Shown here piece by piece: positions 49,480 through 63,800 of a DNA stretch of 64,000 nucleotides (position 1 is the first letter of the stretch; each line of letters starts with the position of its first letter). The stretch spans positions 9,784,001-9,848,000 of the forward strand of contig NC_135055.1 in the NCBI RefSeq assembly GCF_051014685.1, written 5' to 3'. The translations under genes were made by a program, and so were the position numbers. Under the pieces are notes generated by a model that did not search any database, was not told the DNA's origin, and saw only the letters and a program-made list of their open reading frames with translations. The stretch comes from Ptiloglossa arizonensis (taxonomy: Eukaryota; Arthropoda; Insecta; Hymenoptera; Colletidae).

Positions 49480-49640
49480 GGCCACCTGACAAAATGTTAA
49501 TTAACGATGAACACAAGCAGAGTCGCTAATGAAAGCGTAATGGGCCAAAGGGAATGTAGTTCACAATGTTGATCTACGGAACAGGGCGCAAAGGTCATTT
49601 GCATTCCCATGGGTAATTACCGTTCTCTTACAAGTTGGAA
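49480..49640. promoter_or_regulatory. Candidate intronic enhancer: dense transcription-factor words
   Basis: Several distinct binding-site-like words are packed together: ttaattaa (49498-49505), taatgaaagcgtaatg (49527-49542), aggtca (49592-49597) with a direct-repeat-like partner ggcgca just upstream, the POU octamer atttgcat (49597-49604), and gggtaattac (49611-49620). The stretch is neither AT-rich filler nor CpG-rich. These are motif matches only, so regulatory function is inferred. Confidence 0.25.
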
Positions 49641-50479
49641 ACTTTCACATCTATCTGATCGTTGGTCGGATAGATTTCAAAGTTTATTGAAGATAATTGA
49701 AACCTAAGAAGATTTTTGCGAATAATAAAGGTTGCAAACAGACAGATCAATCAGGATCTTCAAACAACAGAGGCCCACTGTGTTCCCATTCTTCCATTTG
49801 AAGCTAGCGGATCATTTCAAACAAACAAACAAGCATAGGAGATCAGAGAACAAACCACACGGGATATTCCCACCGAAGAGGAAAATTAAACATTTTTACA
49901 AGAAATAAAGTAAAAAATCCCATACACATTCAATATTTACAGTTCATTTACGGAATTTGACATACCTCTGTTCATACTTCCTCATACGTGCTAATTTTTT
50001 ATTCCAGGCACGTATTTTTAAAAGTTACAACTAACTTTCGTAACTTGAGAATAATTGGACACATTATCTTAACGTGTTTTCTTCAACATCTGTTTAAAAA
50101 TTTCATCAAATCTAATTGTAGCGAATTCAAAATCCACTTGCTCGTAAAACTAAACTATTACATTCAATCGAGAGAAGAAAATGAAAAATATTTTTCATCA
50201 TTGTCAAAGAAACGTCAAAGAGACATATTTTTTTCCGTAGTTCAGGAATAATTATATTCGCAGTAATTTGAAAGAGTAAATTTCAAAAAGCCTCGAACAA
50301 AACTTTGTCAAACGAGAAAACGCGCGTTTCAACAACGTTCACAGTGTTCGACGATGAGAAAAACTCGTGACGAATAGTTTCAGAATTTGTCAGAGGTGAT
50401 TAATAATCACTCGTGACATTGTTTCCGTGATTCGCTCAATTCACAGCTACGCGAAGAAACGAACGGAAGGTGCAGTGAT

Positions 50480-50895
50480 ACCATCTCGTTTGGTGCATTA
50501 AAGCGGTATGTTCCCATTATGCGACGATGCAGTAACGTCTTAACACGTGTACACGTAAGGACGCGGAACACGCACACATGCGAGCATACAGATGCGAAGA
50601 GAGCTACAGAGAGTCAATGTACCGAGTAGTTGGATCAATGAGGCTGATTACTCAGCTCGATTCTCTTGTAGACGCGAAGCAGACCGAACAAGCTGCCAGC
50701 TGCTTATTTTCCGGGGGAACGTCGTCGGGGGAATTAAATCGGGACGAATTGAAAACGCTTCAATTATGGGCAGGGGACTCATGTTGTCAAGTGCAAGGCT
50801 CCCGGTGCGAGAGGTGCATCGATGAAAAGGCTATGGATTCATGGTCTTATGAAATACTCTATACGGGGAATATCGTTTCCGAGAAAGAATAGAAT
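50480..50895. other. CpG-rich patch with overlapping ORFs, no gene recognised
   Basis: Two overlapping plus-strand frames (104 and 77 codons) start around 50578-50592. Neither resembles a known family, and they share the same DNA in different frames. At most one could be real, and probably neither is. Confidence 0.3.
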
Positions 50896-52909
50896 TTCTC
50901 GCAGGATATTTGCAGTTAAGAAATAATTTCCAATTTGAGTTTCCAACTTTTATTGACAGATATTACCAGCGTTAAAGGTTGGGATGGAGTTTCTTGTTAA
51001 ATATATCTCTGGTGCAGAATTTTTATCCGACAATTTTATTCTCAGCCGAATAGTGTAACAAGTTGATTGTAAAAATATATTCGAACGATTCTTATCAGAT
51101 TGAATCAATTATTCGGTGATATATTTATGTATCTGTATCTTTAATTGGCTGATTTATATTTTAAAATTTTGATTCGATCCTTTTAATAAAAGTTAGCTTT
51201 GGTGCAATAAAAAATACTCTGTCTTTTTATACCTGTTTTTGATCCCATTTTTTCTCTTCAACGTTTACAATTTCTTTAGTTTATATTTTTTAGATTACAT
51301 ATTTATATTTATTTTGAAGGTGCATACAAAGTGCATCGTTGCAATGCTTGGTTAAGACTGAAATGTAATCGTTATCTATTTCTAATATGGATAAGTTTAA
51401 GGAACTTCAAGGTATGTTAAATAAATCGAAAGGCATTGTCCGCGCGTTTTATCTTTCTGCAAGTTCTTAGATGTTACTGATCAGAGAAGATGAATGAAAC
51501 CTGACTTGTAGAATCTCCTCGGAGCTTTAGTCCTGTCATTCGTATTGTTGTCTGGCCCTTTTTGGGGTCTTCGATTCTGTGGTCCGTCAGTCCTATTTGC
51601 AGTCAAGGTTCGATCACACGCTGACACACTCTGCGTTCTGTGCAACCAGAGAAAGCATCCCCGAGCGACTTCCGGAAAATTCGTCGGTAAAAGGAATTTC
51701 TTCGTCTCCTCTTCTGAATGAAATTTTCAGGCGGATATTGTATCAATTTGATTCGGTCTGCATGGGAACGTGGCGCGTTTGAAACAGCTTGATGGAAGTT
51801 TCGAGGAATACTTTCTGGATATTGGAAAATATATCTACAACTGGTTACAAAATGATAGATGCGACTTGTGATAATAATATTACTGACTTTCTATCATTAA
51901 TATATACTTCTGACTGTTTTCAGGTACTTTTACATAAACAGTGGTATAATAGAAAATAGAAAATATTTTCATCTTACATGCATGAAAAAATTTTTAGTAA
52001 CAGTAATATTCTATGTGTATATCATAAAATTTATTTTATTTATTTATTACTAATAATCTTTCGATTACATTGCCATCACGTATTAAATAAAAATAATATA
52101 TATTTGACTACTTGTTTTCATGTTCACATGGGAGATTCATTTATTTATTTTCATTTTGTAATCAGGAATCGGTTGAGCTGTAAACTATACAATTTTAAGT
52201 GACAACTATTGCATAGAATGAGGGAATATCAAACTTGTAAAAAATAAATATCATTAATAATGAAAAATATAAGCATTATTGGCAGAAGAAGGATGCAAGT
52301 TTTATACGATTATAATATTTAATGCGATTAAATACGTTTTAATGTTTTATAGGCTCGTTCACAATGTTACGAAATTTATATAATAATTATTTACTAAAAT
52401 TGTCGTTGTATTGGATTCTAGTAAAATTTGGATGGAATACTCGTCAGTTTTTAAATCTAGACACCAAACCTATAAAGTCCTAAATATTGAAACGTTGAAG
52501 TAAAAAATTATAAAAAGAGAAACACGAATAGATAATCACTTCGCTCTTTTTGTTTTCTTCCAATTTTGTTCTCCTTTCTTCCTGCCAAGCATTCTTTACT
52601 CTATCCATGGAATCGATGCTACACAATTAGTTGGGGTTCACTACAGGTCAAACCAAGCGCAAACAAAAGTTCTATCGCGATTTAAATCTCTCTTATCCGT
52701 CTGTCCACTATTCGTATTTATTTGGAGAAGCGATATTCGTATAAAAACGTTAAAATTTTTGATGCAAGTAATTTAAGAAAATTGTGACAATATTTCATAA
52801 AAATTGTATCCAAAAAATGTTATTAATGGTTTCGGTTCATTTGTCTCCTTTTTTATATATTCTTGTTATGTAATACAATTCAACGATTTTATATAAAAAT
52901 GTACCTGTA

Positions 52910-53263
52910 ATGCTCTCGGAAGGTTTAGTAATATTCGGTAAAGAATTAGACGTATCATCGCAGATTGTTGTCTGTACGCTTCCAGATCGATATTCCTTTC
53001 AGTGGGAAGACCATGTCAGACTGGAATTCTTTGCGAGATTTGATGATTGTAATTTTTGTATACTACACAATGAAGTAGCAATAACTTTATTATCATTTCA
53101 AAAGTCGCTTTTTTTTGTTACAAGTAAATTAAGATTAATTAAGTTACATTTGGAACCAATTTGTGATTTTAAATTAGATGAAAAAATGTTACGACATATG
53201 CAATATCATATATCATATCGAAGAAAAAAAGTTCTTAACGAGGAAAACAAGAATGAAGATTAA
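52910..53263 (+). CDS. Hypothetical protein, 117 codons, not recognised
   Basis: An ATG-to-TAA frame of 117 codons in an otherwise stop-rich AT-rich region. Its composition is protein-like: frequent GAA, GAT, AAA and TTA codons, a balanced hydrophobic middle (alternating short hydrophobic stretches, no long membrane segment), one tryptophan in FQWEDHVRLEFFARF, four cysteines and a basic/acidic tail (YRRKKVLNEENKNED). No signal peptide is visible. I do not recognise the family. It lies on the same strand as furin, inside its inferred intron, so it would be a nested gene, a retrocopy, a terminal exon of an unseen gene or a chance ORF. No obvious poly(A) tail or target duplication was found. Confidence 0.35.
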   Translation: MLSEGLVIFGKELDVSSQIVVCTLPDRYSFQWEDHVRLEFFARFDDCNFCILHNEVAITLLSFQKSLFFVTSKLRLIKLHLEPICDFKLDEKMLRHMQYHISYRRKKVLNEENKNED

Positions 53264-54477
53264 TTGACTTTTGCATGATACTTATAACGTGACAAAATTA
53301 TACAAAAATCAGATCTTTATTTCGAGAGTATCCCAAAATAATTTTCAGGCTACTGGATTCTCTTTCATGTTAAAGTTAATATCTTCTCTGTATTCATCTA
53401 TGCTGTTATCGAAATTAACAACCGGATTGATGGATCGAAAGGGGTAGTAATTTACTACATCATCAAGAACTAATTACTAAATTTCTTTTAAATACTGTGT
53501 TCTCTTTGCCAATACTTCTTTTCGATTGAACCACAAAAGTTATACAATGTTTTTGGGAATGGGTTTCCTTGTGTTCTGCTCCAATTTTTTAAATAATAAT
53601 AATACTTTTTAACAGAAGAAAAGAGATCTTGAACGAGATTTCTATAATTTTACTTCATACGTTAACAGTTACAATATTTCGTTTCTATTTTGGTCACATT
53701 TTTTGTTTTGCAATACATTTAAAGCATTCATCTACCGACTTGAAATCTTCATTTTTGTAGTTCATAATTTAAAATTTGTTTCTCTTCCTATTGGTTTCCA
53801 TCACCTTGATGTATAGGTCGGTAAGTTATCATGTAGCTTACCTACTCAATGATTAACAATACACTAATACTAACGAACTAACACTGGATATTCTAACGCG
53901 CAACATTAAAACATAATCTTTGATAATTCGTTATTAATTTGAATGCTTAACTAGTTATCGATGAACTCTGAAGTAGACTTTCTTCGATGTTCAGTAAACT
54001 GTTTGCCGAATTATTTTTCGTTACCACGGAATTAATTATTATCATCGGGCTCCATTTAACACTCACCTGTTCGATAAACTCATCGTTGGTATTTAGCTGC
54101 AGAGATTCAGCAGATTCTTGTCGCCTTAGTGTCTCTTTAAAAAAAAAAAATAAAGGAACCCTTAACGAGCCGTACAATGAAGCCGTCGTCGCGGTAAGAG
54201 AAAGTATTCCGCCTTTCGAGCAATTAAGATGGTCGTATTAAATAAACGAGTGACTTATCTCTTCGACACAGCCGGCTGTCATTTGCATGACCTCGGTATC
54301 TCTGCCATGATTTATAGAGACGGGGGATAGCTACTTTATCGACGATACGAAGGAAGATCTCGCACCGATAGTCGCTTGAATTACTCCGATGCAATGGCGA
54401 CACCACCGCAACGAAATTTCACCGATAAAAGAAACACCATTCCGCCGAGGACACTTTTCTCTCCTCTGCTGCCACGG

Positions 54478-54547
54478 TTTTTTTTTCCCTTTTTCTTTTC
54501 CTTTTATATTTTTTCTTCCCAATTGCTCCCCTTCTTCCTTTTTCCAC
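54478..54547 (+). repeat. Polypyrimidine tract
   Basis: About 70 nt of nearly uninterrupted T/C. It resembles an oversized splice-acceptor tract, but no AG followed by a convincing coding exon comes after it. Confidence 0.7.
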
Positions 54548-57500
54548 CTGACATCGGTTCGCTGCGACAATCGTGTCGAAATATGAGGTGCCGGCTACAT
54601 TTTCCTTCGTCCGCGAGAGTGAAATTTTCTCTTTTAGCGGTGTCACCCCTTATGCTTTTTCTGCAAGCAGCCGCCGAATAATTAATGATCGCGCGATCCT
54701 CTTCGCCTCGCCTTTTTCCAGTAATTGCATCCGCTGAGAGAGATTCGTCTCCTTATTGCGCTGGGAGACGACCCGTTATACCAGAGCGTTGTTATATTGT
54801 CCATCCCTGGGGGTCGCGAAGAATTTTGTTCTTGCAAGTAGAAACATTTTTCGAAGGCTGACGCTGCGTTCAGCGGTTTGTCAAATGTGTGGTTTGTTGA
54901 ATTCACGGAAGTTTTTGTATCGCGGATACGCTCGATCTCGTCACAACGAGCAAACTTTAACTCGACACGACGATTCTGTTTGTCAGTAAGACAGGAATGG
55001 CGCACGCAAAAGTTAATTTTAAATAATTGTTCGTTCATACGAGTACGGTTGGAGGTGACTTTTATTCGAATTAAGTGTCGTTCGCTTATTATGAATAAAT
55101 TAAACATTCTCATTAAGAAGGACAAATCTATTTCGTAAAATACTAATTCAATGTTCCGACTGCACTTTTAGTCACGATCAGAACAATTTCTAATTTGATG
55201 CATTTTTTCAAATTCTTTTATAATCGCCATGTTACGAAGAACCTGATTTATAGAATCTGAGGTCCATGATTTTTTTTTATAACATTTTTTCCTCACTGTT
55301 CAATGTCTAGGAAGTATTCGAATTCTGTTCATTTTGCGAGCGATAGAAAGAGAATTCTAATATAATTCGCAGAGATGATAATACATCGAGTTTTATCATT
55401 CAGACGATATTTTCAATACTTTTTATGTTTACTGAAAACAGACGAACTTTATATATGTTTAGTCGTGTGAATATTAAAAATGTAATATATCAAAACGGTT
55501 AAAAGACTGTAATTTCGGAGGGAAAAACGCATAGAGAAATTTCGTTGCGAACGTTTTAAAAAAATATTTCTATATTTCATTTTCCATTAGGTTTTACTGT
55601 TCTCGGTATGAAACACACGTGGGTTCCATGATATTCACTCTGATTTTGTTATTATTAGCGGTGGGAATCCCCTTCTTCGAGTTACCAGCCTGTGAAATCC
55701 TATTCGCGTATATTTTTCATGCTACCCGACACCTGTTCCGACTTATCGGTATAAATCCGCCGCGAACATCCCCCTTTTGCATTTTATAATATTTCCGTCA
55801 GAGTTTTCTACGCGACGCTCTCTCTAAGAATGATTCTTCCACTTGATAACACTGGTTTAATTGCGTATCAGGTACTCATGGATTGCTGTTAAAGCGACGA
55901 AAATTATTTAGTCTCGGTTAAGCATAAATACTGAGATTACTTCGTGAATCTCTGCGTATACAACTATGCGACATTCAACCCAATATAAGCATACATAAAC
56001 ATAGTCTTATCAGTTGAAACTGCATCACGTGTATCGTTACTTTATATTCAGTCATTCGCTCGTCGTTAAAGTGAGTTCGAATAAGATGTTAATTAATAAT
56101 CCATTTTTACGAAGAACAGATGCTAATGCGATAGCGATGTATCAAGTAGCAAATGATCGTAAATATAATTTTGATAGCACAGTATGTATTTCAGATGGAT
56201 CATTTCAAAGTTTTTAATATTACAACTACAACCACACAGAAGAAGTTTCAAAGGGAAAAAGTTAACATTAATCACATTTATAACAATGTTGTTGAAAAAA
56301 ATTCTCTTTCCAGCGGAGAAAAAGAAACACGCATGTCTCTCAATGGAACAACCGTCTAGTAGTACAGAATAATGTGTTCGTAATACCAACGTCGAAGGAA
56401 CAAAGAACGTCCGACGCACAGTCTACACAAAAATATGTAAACTAATTCCCAACTTAAACAAATTCCAACCGACCGTGCATTGCCTAGTAGCTCGTAATAT
56501 TCCACGTTTGTTAAAACGTAAGATTACGCGATTTCACATTTACATTCTTAACATATTTTTCAATTCTCGTTACCTTGCATCTTATTTTAATAATTGTTTT
56601 AAATGTTACGGTAGTTTTATCGTACCGACGTGCTCATTTTTCATACAAATTGATCTGATTAGCAGAAGACATTGTAAACAGCGAAAAATATTCGTTTACG
56701 TTGTTGAGAAAGAAACAACTTTCGTGTAGGACTACGCGAAATCGGTGTGTGTTACAATAGTTTTGAGAAATATTAAAAATCCATGGGTGTCTTTTATTTT
56801 ATCTTCAAAAGATGTATTCAAAAGATTATAACACGCGTTATCGAAACTTAAATCATAGGGCAAGAAGTTAAAACGTTCAGTGCACACTCGAAAGCGAACG
56901 TTTTACCGAGCAGTTACTGTACTCGGTTCAAAGTTCGAACAACTTTATCAAAATCAAAATTTTCGATCACAAAAATATGTCGAAATTGACATTGGACAAG
57001 TTTTCGAAAAGAAACCGAACGATTTTCACGAAAGAGGCATTGGTAAATTAATATACCGATAGCAACAAATTGTACGAGAAGACAGTTACAACGATTTTTT
57101 AAAGCGTTTACAACACTGTAAACCTTTACACTCTAACACTTGTAAACTTTTAAACAGCACGACTCTCGTTAGTGATACATAAAATAACAAGTACACGGAC
57201 AAATTATCGAATATTTCAACTGTTTACACTACGGTTCGAACAAATATCGAGGACATCCTCAAGTATAGGAAACTATCCACTGGCGTGGCGTTTAACGTGG
57301 TAATTTTGGTACATCTGTAAATATTTTCCTAAAATGCAATTCACCGAAACAAAAATATACTGAGATTCATGAAACGACTCGATCGAATCGAATCAGTGAT
57401 CCAAGTCTCTGATCTGTTACAGAGACACAACCGATCTATAGTACGATCGATCGTTTCGGACAGTCGACAGAGAGTCAAATTAATAAATTGATTCTTTTCG

Positions 57501-59511
57501 CGAAACGAACCAATGCAATTAATTGCATTTTAATTAACTTACGAACGTTGCTAATTGGTTTTCGCGGACGACATGAAATCGCTGTGCAATGGCGCGCGGA
57601 AAGTGAAACGTTTCGAAACACGTGTACATACATGTTGTTGATTCGATGTCCCAAGATCCATTGAAATAAACGATACTGTTTTGGTATTGTTTTTAGCGAT
57701 TGGTTGCTGCTATTTTTGACGACGATATCATTCATTTATAGGAATGTTTAATAAATTACGAAGTACCCCGAGACACGTTCGTCTTTCGCGTAAACACCTT
57801 TCATCGAATTAACTATTCCAGAGTTGCAAGCAAACCAACCTAGTATCATTTATCATTCTGCAACCACCTAGTATTCGTAGCGCTTGTAATTGCTTGGGCG
57901 ATAGATTAACGCTTCCGTTGTTGATCCTGTTACTTGTTTATAAATTGACAGTAACTGCGTTCAATAATAAATACCGTTTATGAATGGTTCGAGATAAATT
58001 GACAACGGAATAGATGTTATCCGTTTAATATTCAAAGAGATGTCCGGTTACGCACGGAATTGATCGTTTATGTTCGTGGATCTTAATTTTATTCATAAGT
58101 ACTTGTAATTATATACGAGTTTAATTTGCAGGAAATATTTATTGCAGAATAGTATGCGCATCGACTTATAATTAACACCACCGTTGTTCTCTTCGTGTTC
58201 ATTTAACCAGAAACGACTTTCCTTTATTTGAAATTCATTCCGCTCGTGTAATAATAGTTAATTTCAACGATGCGTTAGGGATACACGCATTATAAATAAC
58301 GTCGATAAATGTATCGACAATTGTTCTAGATCGTACATGGTGAATCGATAACTGTTGGCACGTTCGATATTTTCGAAATTACGAATGGAAGAAATCAACT
58401 TATTCGAATAAAAATTGCGCGGTTGAAAGAGCTCTGTCGCGTATTGATAACGATTTGATTGTCGATTATTTCTGGAATCGCATACGAGGTACGAAGGTCA
58501 TCTTATTCCTTTTCGATGAAACGCTTTATTTTTATATTAATCTGCCGATAACGGCTATTAAGAGATGTCCCCGTACAATGACCTACAACAATTTACGAAG
58601 TAACTTTGAATCGTTCCACGTTCGATATTATACAATCACTCCAAAGCGAAATCGAGTTATTTTAAAGTATGGAAATATACAATTCCAGTTCTCCTTGCAC
58701 TTTTCCAGTTTCTGCATGGGGAATTCACAGATCGATCTCATTGAATATAATGTATTCCATAATTTAACATAATATATTTTACATTCTGTACGCATGCTGT
58801 AATAATACCCAAAACAATAACTTAAGTTTGCTCAAATCCAAGTTCCATAAAATTTTTACGTCCAGAAACAAGAATGTAAAACACAGGAAAAACCGTTTTG
58901 GAATTTTATAAATGTTGGTATTGCACCAGTGTGAATTTATTAGTCCACTTCTTGAGGACTATCAACTCGGAATAAACTCTATTATCCGAAAAGGTTCTTA
59001 ACTCAGTCAGTGTCCAGCCTCGAAGTGTACATATATTAATAATTTATAGAATATTTATTAATGAATTCGATGACCGTGAAATGAAGCTCGTGGGCAATGA
59101 TTACGATTATCGAGTGATAAATGAACAAGACGAACAAGTAAAGTGAATGCAATCACGATTGACTCGTCACGAAAAAAAATGGTGCGTTTGATCATGATTG
59201 AATCAATAAGCCAATAATGCGATTACGAATTGGTTGTCGTGCTTTTATTAATCAATCAATCGTCCAATTCTGGATCTATATTGTTCGGACGCGAACAAAA
59301 ACTAACGAGGTTTGTCGATAATTGAAACACAATTTTGAATCGTTTCGTAGCAAACGGAACTCACGACAGCTCGAGGTACCGTATAAGCAGAAAGGAATAA
59401 ACTTTTCTGACAGTGACCTACATGTTCCTTCGAACGATATCCTGCCAGAAACGAAGTTCTGAAAATCGAAAACTTTTCGCTTTCTAAAGCGGTGAAAAGA
59501 TTTCTGTTTTT

Positions 59512-59532
59512 ACACACGCGCGCGCACACACA
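59512..59532. repeat. Alternating (AC)(GC)(AC) tract
   Basis: Reads acacacgcgcgcgcacacac. Like the tract at 1356-1379 it is potentially Z-DNA forming. It begins a CpG-rich patch that runs to about 60060. Confidence 0.8.
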
Positions 59533-60661
59533 TCTTTTGTTTTACAGGTACAACTTTTTCCGTATCGGAGCCTCCTCTGGCGATACTATACGATCGTAAA
59601 TATTAACGAAGGACACCAACAGCCCTTTCTCTCTCGCTTCGTTACGTACTAGTTACGGAAGCAGTCGCTGATATTTCTACCGCACACGCCGGACCGGTCT
59701 CTCAAATGCACGTAACCGTAGCGAACGAATGGCTAAGTTCGAATAATTACGTGACCGTTTCTGCCGGACCTCGTTCACAACGGCCGAAGTACTCACGTGA
59801 CACAGAACAGTGCAACAACCATTACACATAGCAAGTCATGCGAGGGCACTAGCTGCGATTTAGCTTTCTTGGCGTTTATGCGATACACCAGCTTGGACAG
59901 CCATCGTGCATTTGCTAATTGTTTGCCTTGCAATAGATGAAAGCAAATTACACGTAGAGATCGAATGAGAATCGCGTAGGACTGGATACCAGATTCGGTG
60001 ATCCGTTCAACAATAATTGGGTTCCTAAAGTTACCGAAACGTCCGCTTAATAAACCTTGTGTGATTCAAGATTTGTGTACAAATTACGAAGAAGTAAGTT
60101 AATACCATATATTGCGATAATTGAAATTGATTCCAACCATTCCTAGAAGGTCTCATTTATTAAGCAAACGGTTAAGTCACAATTGGAGAGTATCTACTTG
60201 AGAGTTTATCGATATTGAGTTAAGCAATCATCCCAATCGATAATTAATTAATCAAAGACCGTGTTTAAATTTTACGTATTAGAATATCCAATGATGCTAG
60301 TTTGCTAGTTTTGATGTTTCATTAATTGTTTGCTAGTCATACGCTGAATTCCTTTTCGCAAGTGAAGAATATTATCTTTCCTGCCATGATTTTTACGCAG
60401 CAAAGTCAAAGAAATTATAATTACGTCGTCACCCACGAATTCGGAAATTTTCCCGTTGATTTTCGCGCCATTCTTTCGTGTCGTATCCTCTCAATAGGGT
60501 AAATGTTCAAATAACTGTCAGTGTCCCTTTAACTGCCATTTATATCGTATTATTTAATAATAGAATAATGTACGATGAATCGTGAATACAACAATTTTAA
60601 TACTAAATTTGGACTTCGTCTTTACGTAACAATGCATTCGATATTGCACGTTTGTTCAATA

Positions 60662-60854
60662 GGTTGCTCAATAAGTTTTGATTGGGTAACTATTAGGTTC
60701 GTCGTTTTATTTTTCTAAAGATGATACTATTGTTTGATGAACGTGTGTGAAGTTTTATGTAGATCTGTCGATTCATTCGTATATTTACAATTGTTCGAAG
60801 TTAAAGTAGTATTTTTTTTATAATGGAAAAAACGACAAAACTTATCGAACAATC
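60662..60854. mobile_element. Mariner-type MITE, 193 bp, with TA target duplication
   Basis: The left end is ggttgctcaataagttttg. The reverse complement of the right end is gattgttcgataagttttg and continues inward with tcgttttttcc. TA flanks it at 60660-60661 and 60855-60856. The left end matches the terminus of the mariner-like element at 4361 nearly base for base, so the two belong to the same family and this is a deletion derivative of it. There is no transposase inside. An internal word, attaggttcgtcg (60692-60704), may be a rearranged copy of a terminus. Confidence 0.85.
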
Positions 60855-60869
60855 TAGTATACTTAATAC

Positions 60870-63800
60870 TGAAAAATAAATATTAGAAGGTGAATATGGC
60901 ATCTGAGCATAAAAATTTCAACTAATGTAAGTAGAAAGTATGGAAATTTTCGATTAATTAGTAATCGATTCATCGTATTCAAGATATAAAAGTATGATAT
61001 GGAACGATTTTTGCGGTAATAATTTGAACAGCTACCGTATATGGTAGGAACATAATTCCTTCGTTGCTGACTAACAGATAACTTGGAATAACCTTGATGG
61101 TACTTGCATAAAACGATAGAAATCTTTTACGTAATTAGCAGGAAGATGAAAAAATGTTAAATTATCAAGTGCAAAAACAAAGGTTTCGAAACAGTAGATG
61201 AATAATTTAAATTTATTACAAAACAGAAAATGTGACCAAAATAGAATCAAAATATCGTGGATATTAAGGAATGGAGTAAAATTAGGGAAATCTCGTTCAA
61301 ATGTTCTCTTCACTCGGAAGGTATTATTTATAAAATTGAAGTAGGCTAGGATCATGTTATCAAAAATATTGAGTAACGTACAGATTCAATATATCAAAGT
61401 ATATTCAATATCAAAAGTATAAAATTCCTATCTTACATTAAAAGTATAATGAGCTAATTTTGTACAAAGACCATAATATATAGATCGAAGACGTTAAGAA
61501 AAACAAGTTTTATTGCACGAAAAGATAAAATATAAAATGTGTTCTTTTTTTTTATAAGCGACAAAGTAACGAAAGTAATTGACCGACTGTTTTTAAGAAA
61601 TTTATTTAAGTAGAAATTGTTATACGCGTCGACCGAGCATCCATGGAAAACACTAGTTTCGTAATTATCGGAAGTCGTCGATTTATTTGCAATGGTTGGT
61701 CGAGTGAACTGATAGTAGTTGGAATTGTATATAAGTTTTCATAAATTATACGAAAAACGTTAACGAAGCATTTCTCTCAAATATGAAGATTAATATTATA
61801 CTTCGTTATAAATACTACTACTGTACTGTAGTTTTATTCTGAGCTAATAATATTTTTCGATAACATTTATTTAATACAGAGTGTGACATAACATATAAAA
61901 CCCACTTCAACGGTAATTGAGAATACAAAAACATGTTTGTTCGCACAAACATATGCTCTATCTGACCTTGTTTCTAAATTGTAGTCATTTTTGTATCTAT
62001 TGTCCAATGGTGAGTAAGCCGTGTGATGTAACAAATTACATAATACTTCACCAATTCGAAGCTATAAAATAAAACAAAGACCGATTACTTCAAAATTACT
62101 CATGAATATCTCGTAAAGAAAATTAATTCATCTCATTACACCATCTGCAACCGAGAGATTACAATTAACCACTTATAATATTATACGAGTGCAGAGTTCG
62201 AACAGCAAAAACCGAAGTATGATGTACATCTGGACACGACCCATCGTAGAAATACTTAAAAGAAACCTTAAACTACCTAAAAGACACAAATATTTACAAC
62301 AATACCTAACTGTAATAATGTAAAAAAAGAGTAGTCCGAATCTCTGGCGAAAAAGATATACTTGGTACATTAGGGTTTCAAGAATAATATTAACATTTCC
62401 AAACAATGATTTTCATCTCAAAGAACGTCTGGTGAATCGGTTTGCGTAGTACATAAAATTTTCGAGGCTAAGCCAATGCAATTTTACCTGTTATTGTCTA
62501 CAGCGCCGAAGGATTATAATTCAATTGACGCACCAGTGGGTGCAATGTATTCATACGTGGTGCGCAAACTTTGAGTGAAAAGGAGACTGAAAATAAAGAA
62601 ACCAGCGGGGCGGAAGGCTTTTAGAAAGAATCAGAATAAGTAGGTCCGACAGAATGATATAGGCACGCGTGGAATCTAGGGCTACGTGCTCCATTTCAGT
62701 CTGAATTGAAGCTTCATCTTTGATACCTCGTACTTTTGGCAAATATAGAATCGAAGTTCGATGCGCTCCACCAGAGATGATTTTGTTTGCATTTTATTTT
62801 CCCGGTTGTGCAGCTTCGATCATTTTCGAGGAAATGGAGGCGCGTCGCTTTTAATCAAAATCAACTGTAGGTACATTGCAATTCTCACCATTTGCGAACC
62901 GAATGTAAGGTAATCTCATTAAATGTCATAGTTTTTACAATACACTCACTTTCGTGCGAATATACGTTTAATTCTTCAATTTTTCTATACTCGATTCTAA
63001 TGTTTAACAAATTTTAAAAATTAGCTTCTCTTTAAAAATAATGTTTCGAATAGATTCTCGGCCTGGAGAATGGCAAGCATAAAGTTTGAAAATAAGTCCA
63101 AATAATCCAAAGGATTCGTTCATTACTACAAAGATCGATTAAGAGTGGGTGTAGATAAAGTAATTATCAGACACGGAAAAAAAAAACTCCTAGAAAAGTG
63201 CAACAGGATGTCTAAAGTACAAGGCGTGAAAAAAAAAAAAAATACACTCTTGACGTTAACGATAATTACCTCTTCGTTATTTTCAATTTAGCCATCTTGC
63301 ACGTCCCGTCTGTGTTAGTTTAGTTTACTTGTTTCTAGCCAGGATAGATTACGAATAAAGCTTGGAAGAATTCTGTTTCAAGTTCAATTCTGTTTTCTTG
63401 AACAATCCTCATTAACGTTCTCTTCCATCCACAGATTTTCAAGATCGTGCTGGAGGGGAAAATTGAAAGTTGCGTGTAGCACGTTCCTCTGGAAGGAACG
63501 AAGGGGTTACACATCACAAAATCACAGACGAACGGGGGCACCGTTTTTTATTTTTTTTTTATTTAAGAAGCACAGCTGAACTTTCAGTGGATGTTCGTGA
63601 AACTGGGTTGATTTAGATTGGATTCGAAGCGTTCTCTTCCCGTTGCACCCTCGATAGTCTCTCGCACGTCTCCGATCATGTTTACGTGAACACATCGACG
63701 AAAGTGGTGTACGTGTCACATACTATCGAATGCGTGCTTGCATTCTCTTGTTTCCGTTCGTTGTACTGTGGAGAAATTCAGTAGAGTCACCTTTCAAAAG

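Noticed and set aside
54376..54681. 101-codon ORF starting MNYSDAM
   Set aside because: Its middle is the polypyrimidine tract, giving a phenylalanine/proline/serine-rich frame. No family resemblance.
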